NCBI GenBank assembly: GCA_019188255.1
Contig: JAETXT010000001.1
Span: 7,006,001 to 7,070,000 of the forward strand
Reading direction: 5' to 3'
Length of the DNA: 64,000 nt
Origin: Verticillium longisporum
Taxonomy: Eukaryota; Ascomycota; Sordariomycetes; Glomerellales; Plectosphaerellaceae
Part shown: positions 42,386 to 52,488 of the stretch, piece by piece
How the letters are laid out: every line of letters begins with the position of its first letter
Position numbering within the stretch: position 1 is the stretch's first letter
Notes under the pieces: model-generated
Told to the model about the DNA's origin: nothing
Databases searched by the model: none
The model's input: only the letters and a program-made list of their open reading frames with translations
Position numbers and translations under genes: made by a program

Positions 42386-43910
42386 ATGCCGTACGGAACC
42401 GCCAAAGAGCCCGAGCCCGAGGGCAGGGCGTGGCTCATGGGGAAGGAAGCGTTCGAGACGAGAATGCCACATCACGAAGGCATCAAAGCCCTGTGGGAGA
42501 CCAAATGGAGATTTCCAGTAAGGCCACTGAGGCTCTATATTCTCCAGAGCCGCTGACCAACTCAATTAGTGCACCAAAAGTGTGTACCCTTTCCATGACG
42601 GCCAGTATGAAGACTTTGTGGATGTCTTTGAGCACCTCATAAGCGTAAATAGCACCATAAAGTTGGCGTCTTGTTACCGAGCTGATCCCGTGATAGTACA
42701 ATATAAACGATGGCACTTCGAGGGCGTATACTGAAGCTTTCTTTCCCAACGCTGCCCGTCTCATTGCCAGGGGTGACAAGGCCGCATCGGCTGGCGACCC
42801 GAAGCAGGCAAGCCAGCTTTACCTTCGCGCTTGTGCTCTTTACCGCATCGCTCGTTTTCCCTACATTACAGCCTTCCCAGATATCAGCTGCCCCATCAAG
42901 TGGAAGGCGTGGCAGTGGCAGAAGGAGACGTATCTCAAAGCTGCCAGCGCGTGGGAGTGCCCCGTGGAAGAGGTTGAGATCCCGCACATGCACAAGCAGG
43001 GGCGCGACAGGGCGAACATACCGGTATATGTCCGCCTGCCCAGATCTTTGAGTTCTCGGCGCCAGCCCTGTCCCGTCGTCTTGCTCATGACTGGTCTGGA
43101 TGGCTACAGGCCCGACAATACGCTGCGTTGCGACGAGTTCTTGTCACGAGGATGGGGCAGTGTCGTTGTCGAGATCCCGGGCACAGCAGACTGCCCTGCT
43201 GATTCGGCTGACCCAGACAGCCCTGATCGGTTGTGGAGCAGTGTGCTCGACTGGATGGCAGCGGACGGCCGGTTCGATATGGGCAAGGTGATGGTCTGGG
43301 GGCTCAGTTCGGGTGGCTACTATGCTGTTCGCATCGCGCACACGCACAAGGAGCGGCTCATCGGTTCGATTGCGCAGGGAGCCGGGTGCCATTACTCTTT
43401 CGATGAAGAGTGGTTGGACAAGGCCGATGGGCACGAGTATCCGTTTCGGTGAGTTGCCTCCCATGCGGGCTCGTTATGGATATGTCCATTACTGACCACT
43501 CAACGCAGATTGACGCCGGCTATGGCTATGAAGCACGGTTACGAGACTGTGGCGGAGTACAAGACGGGGGTGCAAAAGAAGTTCTCGCTTCTTGACACAG
43601 GAATCATACAGCAGCCTTCAACCAGGCTCCTTTTGATCAACGTTAGTGACTTTGTGCGATCGTAGGAGAACGGCCAGCTAACTTTCTCAGGGTACGCAAG
43701 ACGGCTTGATGCCAATCGAGGATTCCATCATGCTGTTTGAGTACGGAACGCCAAAAGAGGCTAGGTAGGTGGCGTGTCCAGAACGGAGATGCATGGTGCA
43801 CAACGCTGATACACGACAGGTTCTTCCCGGGAGCGTTGCACATGGGATACCCGATGGCCAATGGGTCTGTATACCCTTGGATGGAGAAGGTCATGGCTTT
43901 CAAAGCTTGA
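42386..43910 (+). CDS. Ayg1-like alpha/beta hydrolase (DHN-melanin-type polyketide hydrolase family)
   Basis: Six exons: 42386-42517, 42570-42644, 42697-43448, 43509-43641, 43691-43764 and 43820-43910, with introns of 49-60 nt and all phases consistent; 418 aa. The protein follows the Ayg1/Wayg1 family along its whole length: [20 protein letters not shown], the helical region [48 protein letters not shown], and the nucleophile motif [12 protein letters not shown] with Ser273. The likely acid is in [12 protein letters not shown] and the His in GALHMGYP. In Aspergillus fumigatus and Exophiala, Ayg1-type enzymes shorten a hepta- or hexaketide naphthopyrone to the melanin precursor T4HN by removing an acetyl or acetoacetyl unit. 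That activity is plausible but not demonstrated, since no polyketide synthase or naphthol reductase gene lies in the window. Other FrsA-like esterase roles remain possible. The start could also be the ATG at residue 18. Confidence 0.85.
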
Positions 43911-44033
43911 GATGGATACTGGCAAGGTCATTGTGGGCAAGAGCAGCTGGTGTTTTGGCGGTGGAGTGGTATTAGTTGTATCATTAACGCAAATAGCTTC
44001 ACGCAGTGCCTCATCCATTTGACTTGTCCGAGA

Positions 44034-44816
44034 TTACCTTCCCATCCAGCCGCCGTCAACGACCAGCGTATGCCCGCTGACGTAGCCACTCGCACGACTA
44101 GCCAGATACACCGTCGTACCCTGGAAGTCTTCGGGCGATCCCCAACGACCGGCGGGGATGCGCGCGCTGATGCTGGCGAGGCGCTCTTTGTCCGCCAGCA
44201 GAGCCTCGTTCATATCAGTCTCGATGTAACCCGGCGCGATGGCGTTGACGGTCACACCCTTGGATGTCCACTCGTTGGCGAAGCTCTTGGTCAACTGGGC
44301 GACGGCGCCCTTGGAGGCGGCGTACGCCGGCACTGTGAAACCGCCTTGGAAGGACAGCAGCGAGGCGTAGCTGATGATGCTTCCCCGCCTGCCGGTCACG
44401 GCGTCGGGCTCGAGCTCGAGCATGTGGGCACCAATGTCGCGCGTCACGGTGAAGACGGCGTTGAGGTTGACCTGCAGGACCTCGTTGAAGTCGCTGTCGG
44501 GGAACTTGTGCGCTGGGTGGCGGCGCTGGATCCCGGCGCAGTTGACGAGGATGCGGATCTGGTGGCCGTCGGCGAGGACCTTCGGAACGAGAGCAGCGAC
44601 ACTGGCGGGGTCGCTGAGGTCGGCAGTGTAGATTTCAGAGGTGCGGCCGAGGGCACGAATGGCGTCGCGGGTGGTGGTTACGGCCGTGTCGCGCTGGACG
44701 AGCAGGACGTTGGCTCCAGCTTCGGCAAGGCCAATGGCGACGGATTGGCCAATGCCACGGGTGCCGCCGGTGAGAAGAGCGGTTTGCCCCTCGAGGGAAA
44801 ACATTTTGGCGGCCAT
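44034..44816 (-). CDS. Short-chain dehydrogenase, KduD / 2-deoxy-D-gluconate 3-dehydrogenase type
   Basis: A classical SDR of 260 aa in one exon. The Rossmann motif is TGGTRGIG (residues 16-23), followed by VNCAGIQ (91-97), and catalytic Ser152 ([10 protein letters not shown]) with Tyr165 and Lys169 (AYAASKG). The run [27 protein letters not shown] and the C-terminal VDGGWMGR is characteristic of the KduD-like subgroup, which oxidises 2-deoxy-gluconate or related keto-sugar acids with NAD+. The exact substrate is not predictable. The start [11 protein letters not shown] was chosen because the family begins there; the frame stays open upstream to 44,999, but the added 61 residues are not family-like. 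It ends 123 bp from the converging ayg1-like gene and starts 948 bp from the divergent polyol dehydrogenase. Confidence 0.88.
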   Translation of the reverse strand: MAAKMFSLEGQTALLTGGTRGIGQSVAIGLAEAGANVLLVQRDTAVTTTRDAIRALGRTSEIYTADLSDPASVAALVPKVLADGHQIRILVNCAGIQRRHPAHKFPDSDFNEVLQVNLNAVFTVTRDIGAHMLELEPDAVTGRRGSIISYASLLSFQGGFTVPAYAASKGAVAQLTKSFANEWTSKGVTVNAIAPGYIETDMNEALLADKERLASISARIPAGRWGSPEDFQGTTVYLASRASGYVSGHTLVVDGGWMGR

Positions 44817-45764
44817 GATGATGATTGACTTCTGGAGCGAGACAGGCTTAGACGAGCTATGGAAGAGAGCAAGAGGCAGAAGGGTGGGAGACAATTCAAG
44901 TGTCTGACAAATGGCCCCAGAATGGCTCTGAAAACAGAAAGGTATCGGCAGACGCAACAAAAATGTAGTAGCTGGCAGTGCACGGAGTTCGGAAGCCAAG
45001 TCAGGGCGTGGTCGAGGATCGTGATCAAAGTCATAACCTCAAGACAAGCTCACGTTTGGGGGGCAGAAGGGCAGGAGCAATAGCGATGGCGGGGCATGGA
45101 GGGGTCGGTGGGGGTCAGTGGAGGCCCTAGCGATATGGCCCCGTGGAGTGTGGGGAGGGGCAGGAGCAAGGGGTGGCCAGTGACGTTGCAGGGACGACTG
45201 CCCCTCAAGCGCGGCTCGCCCGCCTTTGCACCATTTGCCTGGTTCGCCCCCCAACCCACAGGCCTAGCCTTGTCACTCCTTCGTCTGAACCTATCCTTTT
45301 TCCAAACATGGTCGCCGGCTACGGAGCCTCCCAAGACGGATAACTGGGCAGAATCCGCCGACAATGTCTCCGCACGGTTACTGGTCCCCGGATTTGCCAT
45401 GTTTCTAGAGGGGCATCGTCATCTGCTGGGCATTCAAGTCAGCGTTCGGAGCTCCAGGAGGGGTCAAAATGACCGATGGACGGGTGCCCCTCGCCCCATC
45501 CACTCGGTCACTTCTTCGCCGGCCGATTTGTCCCCAGTTGATTTTCTGCCTACTTGAATGACCCGGTCCATCAACGCGGCCTTCTTTCCGTTTTCCCAAC
45601 TTTTGGAAGGCTTGATCGACATCGTGAGATACCCAGAAATTCGAGCAACAAAGACCTCCACAACGACACACCTGGCAACACAATCTCTAGCCAACAATCG
45701 ACACCCACCTGCCACAGATCCTTGAACAACACACCCAAACAGTATATCATCTTGATATCCAACC
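44817..45764. promoter_or_regulatory. Shared divergent promoter of the SDR and the polyol dehydrogenase
   Basis: 948 bp lie between the two start codons. GTGGGG words matching the CreA/Mig1 consensus SYGGRG occur at 45,108-45,113 and 45,150-45,155, within a G-rich stretch (45,085-45,180). This would fit carbon catabolite control of sugar/polyol genes, but such hexamers are common by chance. The 150 bases before 45,765 are AC-rich, as expected for the leader. Confidence 0.4.
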
Positions 45765-47068
45765 ATGGCTGATTCCAAAGTGCAAGCATCTGTGCTTCAT
45801 GGCGCCAAGGATCTTAGAGTTGTGAGCTCCACGCCCTGCCTCAACAAGCAGTAACAATCCTTCTCTGACTCCCTACAGGAAGACCGCGATCTCCCTGCCC
45901 CCTCTGCCGATGAAGTCCAAATTGCCGTCGAGGCCACAGGGCTCTGTGGCTCCGACCTTCACTACTATTCTCACTACCGTAACGGCGACATCATCGTTTG
46001 CGAGCCCTTGACCCTCGGCCACGAGTCCGCCGGCACTGTCACTGCTGTTGGCTCAGCTGTTACGAGCCTGGCTGCTGGTGATCGCGTAGCCCTTGAAGTC
46101 GGCCTGCCTTGTGGGTCATGCGATCTCTGCGCTCAGGGTCGTTACAATATCTGCCCAGGCATGAAGTTCCGCAGCTCTGCAAAGGCCAACCCTCATGCGC
46201 AAGGCACGCTGCAGGAGAGGGTGAACCACCCCGCGAAATGGGTTCACAAGTAGGTGGCCGCCTGGATAGGGAAAGCGTTGGACCCAAGCTTACCACCATA
46301 CAGGCTCCCCGATGCCGTGTCCCTCGAACTTGGCGCCTTGGTCGAACCTCTCTCTGTCGCGATGCATGCCCGCAACCGCGCCAACCTGCCTTCCGGTTCC
46401 ACGGTGCTTGTGTTGGGAGCTGGTGCTGTAGGCTTGCTCGTTGCGGCTGTCAGCAAAGCCGCAGGACAGACTGTCGTCATTGCCGACATCCAGTCCGATC
46501 GTGTAGACTTTGCCACAGCAAACGGCTACGCCGACGCCGGCATCGTCGTCCCGCCCAAGAGGCCACAAGCCATTGAGGAGAAACTTGCCTACGCCAAGGA
46601 GGTTGCGGACCTTGTCAAGCAGGCACAAGTTCAGGGCAAGGCCGTTGGAGAGGTGACTGCCACATATGAGTGCACCGGTGTAGAAACCTGCATGCAGACG
46701 GCCATTTACGTGCGTTGTGCGGCCCTATTCTCTACGGAATTTCCGTTTTGCTTACGAATACACAGGCCACGAGACCCGGCGGCAGGGTCATGATCATCGG
46801 CATGGGCACTCCCATTCAGACCTTGCCAATCTCGGCAGCGGCTCTGCGCGAGGTCGACCTTGTCGGTGTCTTCCGCTACGCGAACTGCTACCCCAAGGCC
46901 ATTGACCTCATCGCGAGCAACCCCGCGGGCCTGCCCTCGCTTCAGAAACTGGTCACACACAGGTATCAGGGTCTTGCCAACATTGCCGACGCCTTCGGCA
47001 TGGCCGCTCGCGTCAAGGACGACGAAGGCAATCTTGTGCTCAAGGTCATGGTCGATTTGACAGCATAA
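45765..47068 (+). CDS. Zinc-dependent polyol (sorbitol/xylitol-type) dehydrogenase
   Basis: Medium-chain dehydrogenase that oxidises a polyol to the ketose with NAD+. Exons 45765-45821, 45879-46249, 46304-46709 and 46766-47068; introns of 57, 54 and 56 nt; all phases agree; 378 aa. Catalytic zinc ligands are Cys42 (GLCGSDLHYYSH) and His67-Glu68 (LTLGHESAG). A structural zinc lobe, Cys97-x2-Cys100-x2-Cys103-x7-Cys111 (PCGSCDLCAQGRYNIC), is present. The coenzyme domain has VLGAGAVGLLVAAVS, and an acidic residue after the second strand (VIADIQSDR) favours NAD+ over NADP+. It continues with YECTGVETCMQTAIYATRPG and VGVFRYANCYPKAIDL, as in sorbitol/xylitol dehydrogenases. Which polyol is preferred cannot be told. 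It is divergent from the KduD-type SDR and convergent with the aldo-keto reductase, suggesting a small sugar-alcohol group. Confidence 0.9.
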
Positions 47069-47364
47069 AACATGCGACGAGGAGGTGTAATGGGAACATG
47101 GTCAGTCAAAGAGGAGATATGATGAGCGGGCGTCATGAGAACTTTGGTGTACAAGAACAGAAAATTAAATACGTCTGGCGCGCCGAACGCAAGCACGAAA
47201 TACATGGCATTAGGATAATCACGGAGGCGCTGTGGGTCGTTGCTTGTTTGTGTACAATGCAATCATTTCTATCTGTCGCTCTATGCTTTTGACTTTGGGA
47301 ATCTTACATTTTTCTCCACACGTCATGCCAACATTCCCAGCAAAACGAAAGAAGAAAAGAGTCT

Positions 47365-48611
47365 CTACGACTTGTCGGGGAAGCCAAAGTCGATGCCGAA
47401 GGGAGGGTAGACGTAGCGCTTGAACTCGTTCTTGGCGGCGAGGTCGGCGGAGTAGTCGTTGAGGGACTTGAGGTCCTCGTCGTCGAGCTTGATGGTCTGG
47501 AGGTTGGCCTTGATGCGGTCGGTCGAGGTCGACTTGGGGAGGACGGTGCTGCCGCGGGAGGCTGGCGGGGTGCGGTTAGCATGGGGATCTTATGCGCCCG
47601 ACTGGAAGGAGTGCGCAAGAGGCAAAGTAAAAAGAAGAAGAAAAAAAGAAAAAAACTCACTGTTGTAGCTCAGCAGGACGGTGCCGGGGGAGACGCCGTG
47701 CTTCTCAGCAATCTTGACGATGACGGGGGCGCTCATGAGGGGGCCGCCTGTGCTGCCGAAGGGGCTGTAAGACATGATATGGATGCCCTTCTCCTTGCAG
47801 AGGCTGACGATCTCGTCCTGGGGCAGGCTGGGGTGGTTCTCGATCTGGTTGACGGCGGGGACGACCTTGGCCACGGGGAGGAGCTCCTCGAGGTAGCGCT
47901 TGCTGTACTACACAGGGGCTGTCAGCTCATCCGGGGGTCCAGGATTGGGGAGGCCGGTGGATGACTCACGTTGCAGACACCAATGGCCTTGACCTTGCCA
48001 GTGTCGAGGAGCTTCTCCATCGACTTCCACGTGTCGGTGTGCTTGTGGTCGCGAATGAGGTCGCGCGAGCCGTCAGGGAGGGTGGGGAACCTGTCGTGGT
48101 TGCCCTCGGGGTTCATGGCCACGGGCCAGTGCTGGGGCACTGTCAATCGAACGTTCGCTGCGTGAAAACAGCGCCAATTGACGTTAGGCCGGAGGCCCCT
48201 CATCAACGGGAGCACTCACAATGAGGTAGAGGTCGAGGTACTCGAGGCCAAGGCTCTTCAAGCTCTTGTCGAGAGCCTCCTCAACGCGGGCATCGCTGGT
48301 CTGGTAGGTTCCCCAAAGCTTGGAGGTGACGAAAATGTCCTCACGCTTGACGCCGGCGGCGAAGGCGTCCTTGAGGCCCTCGCCAACCTCGTCCTCGTTG
48401 GCGTAGCAGTAAGCGCAGTCAACGAGCTTGTAGCCGTTCTGGACAGCAAAGGAGACGGCGGCCTTGACCTTGCCGGCCTCACCCTGCCAGGTGCCTGGAT
48501 TTCCCTGTAAGCATGGAAACACTCCAGTGGGATTCATGAGGCGATCAACATACCGAGACCAATGGCGGGAATGCTGGCGCCCGTGTTGAGCTTGAAAGTC
48601 TGGTCGGCCAT
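47365..48611 (-). CDS. Aldo-keto reductase, NADP-dependent glycerol dehydrogenase (Gld/Gcy1) type
   Basis: Five exons on the minus strand: 48611-48554, 48494-48220, 48131-47970, 47907-47661 and 47561-47365; 312 aa. Introns are 59, 88, 62 and 99 nt, all GT-AG with matching phase. The catalytic tetrad of the AKR family is intact: Asp45 and Tyr50 (KLVDCAYCYANE), Lys78 (VTSKLW) and His112 (LYLIHWPVA). The segment AIGVCNYSKRYLEELL, the NQIENHPSLPQ strand and the NADP-binding end VLPKSTSTDRIKANLQ complete the barrel. The insert NPEGNHDRFPTLPDGSRDLI resembles fungal glycerol dehydrogenases (Gcy1, GLD1/GLD2), which interconvert glycerol and dihydroxyacetone or glyceraldehyde. It converges with the polyol dehydrogenase (296 bp between stops). 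Confidence 0.9.
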
Positions 48612-49714
48612 GATGTCGTTTGCTAGGTAGATATGGGTAAATGTGTTGTTTTGGCGGGGGCGGGGTAGTTCGCAGCGGGGTCAGAGGGGTCGTGATGGGA
48701 TTTGGGTATTATAAACGAAGAAGAGAAACGCGACTCGAGCCAGGCAAAGGACCGCGGGCATGCTCTGGGTTATCAATCCCACCACAAACAGCCGCGGTCC
48801 TCATCAACCCGACGCCGGGTGCGAAACGCCCAGTTCTCAATCTCCAGTTGAGGGGAGGCCCTCTGGGCCCCCGCCCGCCTCTCCTTCGCCCCCTTTGCAA
48901 TGACGATGGCCGTCGCAGCGCGCATCACATTGCCCCTGGCCCCTCCCCCTGGCAATCGAGTCTACATCGGTACGCATTGGTGGGAGAGGCGGGACCCCAT
49001 TCATGGAGAATTCGCTCCACTACGGGCCACCTCTCGGGGTCAGTTCCGCCGACGTTGTTTTATTTTTCTCGCGGGTTGATGCTTGCGCCCCCTCCATTCG
49101 CCCTGGCGGTGGGCTCTGAGCTTGGCCGAGTTTTTGGCGCTTGGTGCGCCCCCGTGCAGCTTAGTAGCGGCGGCCATGTCGCCTAGTTGGGGGTCACGTT
49201 GGGTAACCCGGAGAGGCTTGTGACACGCTGAACTGCCCAACGTGGGGCCCTTAACGGACGTGACTAGATGAGCGAACGAGTATGCTCGGTGTCGGGATCT
49301 TGGCCTGCGAGGTTTCTTCCGTGATATGTTCCTCTGATGCACTCTGGGCGAAGGGGAGCAAGGAGCCGGCCTTTGCGCCGTCCCCCGCTCCTTGAGTCAT
49401 GCCTTTTCCGGAGTGTCTTGACTAATTAAGTATGGTGAGAGTGTGAGCATTGGGTTGCTTCCTCCTCGTTTCTAAGGTCCCGCCCGCTATTCTTCCGGAG
49501 CCGCGGGGCTGTGGAGGCCTGACCCTGTGTACATGGAGGACAAATCGCATGGCTCTTCCGGCTGGGAGAAAAGTAGGCATCCTGAACATGAGCCTTGCTT
49601 GATTATGATATCTATAACGAACAGCCTCTAACCAAAAATGGCGCTCCAAAGGTGCGGCAGTACAATGCTGGTAGTACAAAAGGAACTCAACTCCACGCGC
49701 GGCCCAGCGCGCTC
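48612..49714. other. Intergenic region: aldo-keto reductase promoter and sed5 3' flank
   Basis: 1.1 kb without a supported CDS. The first 100 bases upstream of the reductase are G-rich on the + strand (GGCGGGGGCGGGG), so C-rich on its coding strand. The rest shows no repeat or gene signature. Confidence 0.5.
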
Positions 49715-50959
49715 TTAACCTGCAATGAGAACCCAGAGTCTGTCACTCAGTCAGCCATGGATGCACGACACCATGTGGGAAAGCGAGAACCGCATGCCAA
49801 CTTACAGGAAGAAAATCATGAGCACGCCGAACATTTCTATTGCCAGCTCGATCAGCACATGGTCACAAGATTATCCATTGGAGGGGTTAAGGACGACTTA
49901 CTTGCGACGAGCCAGCGATTGCTCGATACTCGTCCCCAATACTTGAGCAGCTCTATACTCGGATTAGCCTGCATTCCGTAAAGCGCTCCGGGCAAGTTCG
50001 GAAGCCTAGACGTCATACCTTTTTGCGCGCCCTCGACATTGTCTATGACGTCTTCCGTGTTGGCGTCAATTCTCTGGATCATCTCGCTCTGTTCCGATAC
50101 CATCGTCGCCAGCTGTCCAAAAATGCTGCCCAGCTCGCCGATGGTCTTCTCAATAGCCTCGATGGCCTCGCCTCTCTGATTGATGTAGCTGTTCTGCGGT
50201 TGCGCCTCCTCCATCATGAGCAGCTGCTGGTCACTCGCGGGGTTCAGCGACAGGAGGTCAGCTCCCGGAGACGGCGTTCCTCTGTTTGGCGTGCCATAGA
50301 GTGGCGATGCCGATTGCTGAATAGGTGGCTGCGTGTGCTGCCCAACAGACGAGATGAAGTTGTCTGTCCTCGACCGCGACGCCTGTATGTTCTTCGTACG
50401 CTCCTCCAGCACGTCTTTGAAGTTGGCCGACACATCCGTGAGCTTGCCCTGCAGAAGGAACACGACGTTCTTGTTGTGCTCGCCCTCCTGGTCGGCCTTT
50501 GGGTGTTGGGTCCTTGTCAGCGCTTGGAGCTGCGAGATCTGCTGGTTGATGGAGGACAAGTCCTGCTTGATGATGAACGTCAACTCGTTGATTTCGACAG
50601 GCCTGTCGTCGAAGAGGGTTCGTCGGCGGGCAACTGCGCGGCACAAATTGTCAGCTCGGATCCCACGGTCGCAAAGATGCCTGCGACCTGGCCAGTCCAC
50701 CGATAGCAGCCCGTCACTTACGTGTCGCCAACTTTTCCAGTTTTCCCATGGTGCCTGTGATGCTCCTGCCGATTTGCGCCGCTTGGCGGGCAAAGTCCGA
50801 TCTCCTGGGTCGTCCATCGCCGTTGGCGGCGGCCTTCTGCTGGTCCGTCAGAAGAGACCTGCGCTGCGCGCCGACTTTACTGGACGCCTGGCGACGCTGC
50901 GCCTGGGCGAGGACCGACTTGAACTCCGAGGTGCGGTCCTGGATTGATGCGACGGCCAT
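49715..50959 (-). CDS. sed5: Golgi Qa-SNARE syntaxin 5 (Sed5)
   Basis: Syntaxin-5 family t-SNARE for ER-to-Golgi and intra-Golgi fusion. Five exons: 50959-50722, 50633-50019, 49952-49902, 49836-49806 and 49739-49715; 319 aa. The N-terminal IQDRTSEF is the short peptide that binds the SM protein Sly1 in this family. It is followed by the Habc domain (RTLFDDRPVEINELTFIIKQ, DLSSINQQISQLQAL), a linker, and the SNARE motif (about 228-284) with the zero-layer Gln in MVSEQSEMIQRID. Then come ELLKYWGRVSSNRWLVAK and a C-terminal membrane anchor. The last two coding exons are only 31 and 25 nt: the first gives KMFGVLMIFF plus part of a Leu codon, the second LWVLIAG and stop. Without the final 66-nt intron the anchor would stop early at FFL. 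Splice sites are canonical throughout. Confidence 0.93.
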
Positions 50960-52488
50960 GGTGGCGAATCGACTGCGAGCGTAGGCAGGTGTTTGGCTTG
51001 AACGGTGCGAATTGCTTAATACGATGGTGTTTGATGGGTTGGCTTTTCGAGTCTTGTCCCGTTGGCGCCTCTTGCTATCGATGGCGAAAAGTGTATTAAA
51101 AATGTAGGCGCGAGTACAAGGTGCCCAAGTAATCGACTTGATACGTGGAGTGTAAGGGTATATCGAAAAGTACGGCGACGTGGCCTGGCAACGCAGGATG
51201 GAGCGGCGGCAAAGTTTAAAATCGGCGATAGGTGTCAAAAGGCGCAAAGCAAAGATCGTGAGGTGAATCGAATATGCCTGGCGAAGTTCGTGTTCTCAAG
51301 TTCGGTGTCGGCCGCGTCAGTTTCAAAGGGTAGAAGAAGCGCAGTAGTGGTAAGGTCAGGGTAGCCCAAGATGCAGGCTGGCGACAGGAACTGGCTTCTG
51401 GTTGGCCTTTTGGCTCCTTTGCAAACGTGGTGTTTCTGCTGGCGGGCTTTCCAAGAGCCCCGTAACTCCTTGTTTCCTCTAGCGGGGCGATATGAGTGGC
51501 CCGTGTCACACTATTACATAAGCCACATAAGCCACCTTGCGCGACTGACGTTGAGCCACATTCGGTACATGTACCTCCATGGCACAGACGCTGTGGCTTG
51601 AGCAGACAAGTTTCCCATCATCTCATTATAAAGGTACTGATAGCTTGCCAGCTATCCAGGTAATGCTGTATGCATTCCCTTACTTTCGCCCTTCAGCAAA
51701 CGTGAGCTTTGCTGACATGTATTGCTGGCTCCCACATGCCTCGTGAAGGATGGACCTAGACTGCGCCACGCCAACGGTCTAGGAGGGAGCTGACAACTCG
51801 CCAAAGCTTCGCCCCCCTACCTTTGTTGCTCTGGGTTTGATTGCAGGCGTCCCCATGCCGATCTGATCCTCCTCTGCCTGTTGGCAGGCAATGGGACGGG
51901 GATGCTGAACCTACCTCGGTGCCCACCTTAGGTACTCGGAGGTTCCTCTGCTGCACATTCGCGCAGTAGTGTGACTTGAGGATCTCCAACAGCACCTACT
52001 GTCTCGCGCCCCGCCCGCCGTAATCATAATAATAATAGCACCAACAGCCCCCAGCTCATCTGTGAAGCCCCGTTGTAGCGTGCCTAGCAGCTCCCCTCGT
52101 GCTGCCGAGTCTTGCGAATCCCAGCTGTGCCGTCCGTACTAGGGTGGCAGGGTGGCAGGGTGACGAACCACGGCCAACGTGACGCCGGTCGTACGTAACC
52201 CAACCCAGAGATCCTCGTGTCGAAGCCCATTTCTTCTTCTCCAACCTATACCTCTGCCATTCGTTGGGAAGCCTGCCGTCAGGCTCGTCGCGCAACTTGC
52301 ACCGCGAACGTATTATCATTATTATCGCTACATCGTCGGCACCGAGGACAAACGAGTTTCTCAAAACTCGAGAGGAGGCCCCCCCCCCTCTCGTTGTCGC
52401 GGTCGTCTTACGACACTACCCAATTGCTTCCCGCGCTCGTCGAAAAGCATGAGGAGATAGCATTTCTAGTTCACCAAACGCCGACGGG
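50960..52488. promoter_or_regulatory. Divergent intergenic region between sed5 and the giant disordered protein gene
   Basis: 1.5 kb separating two start codons. It contains CTACCTCGG and CCTTAGGTACTCGG motifs (about 51,909-51,936), an ATAATAATAATA run (52,025-52,037), a GGTGGCAGGGTGGCAGGGTG duplication (about 52,142-52,162) and C-rich sequence at 52,378-52,390. No CDS is supported. Confidence 0.5.

Noticed and set aside
44817..44999. 61-residue N-terminal extension of the KduD-type SDR
   Set aside because: Hydrophobic/Ser-rich leader translation without family similarity; the family start is [12 protein letters not shown] targeting peptide cannot be fully excluded.
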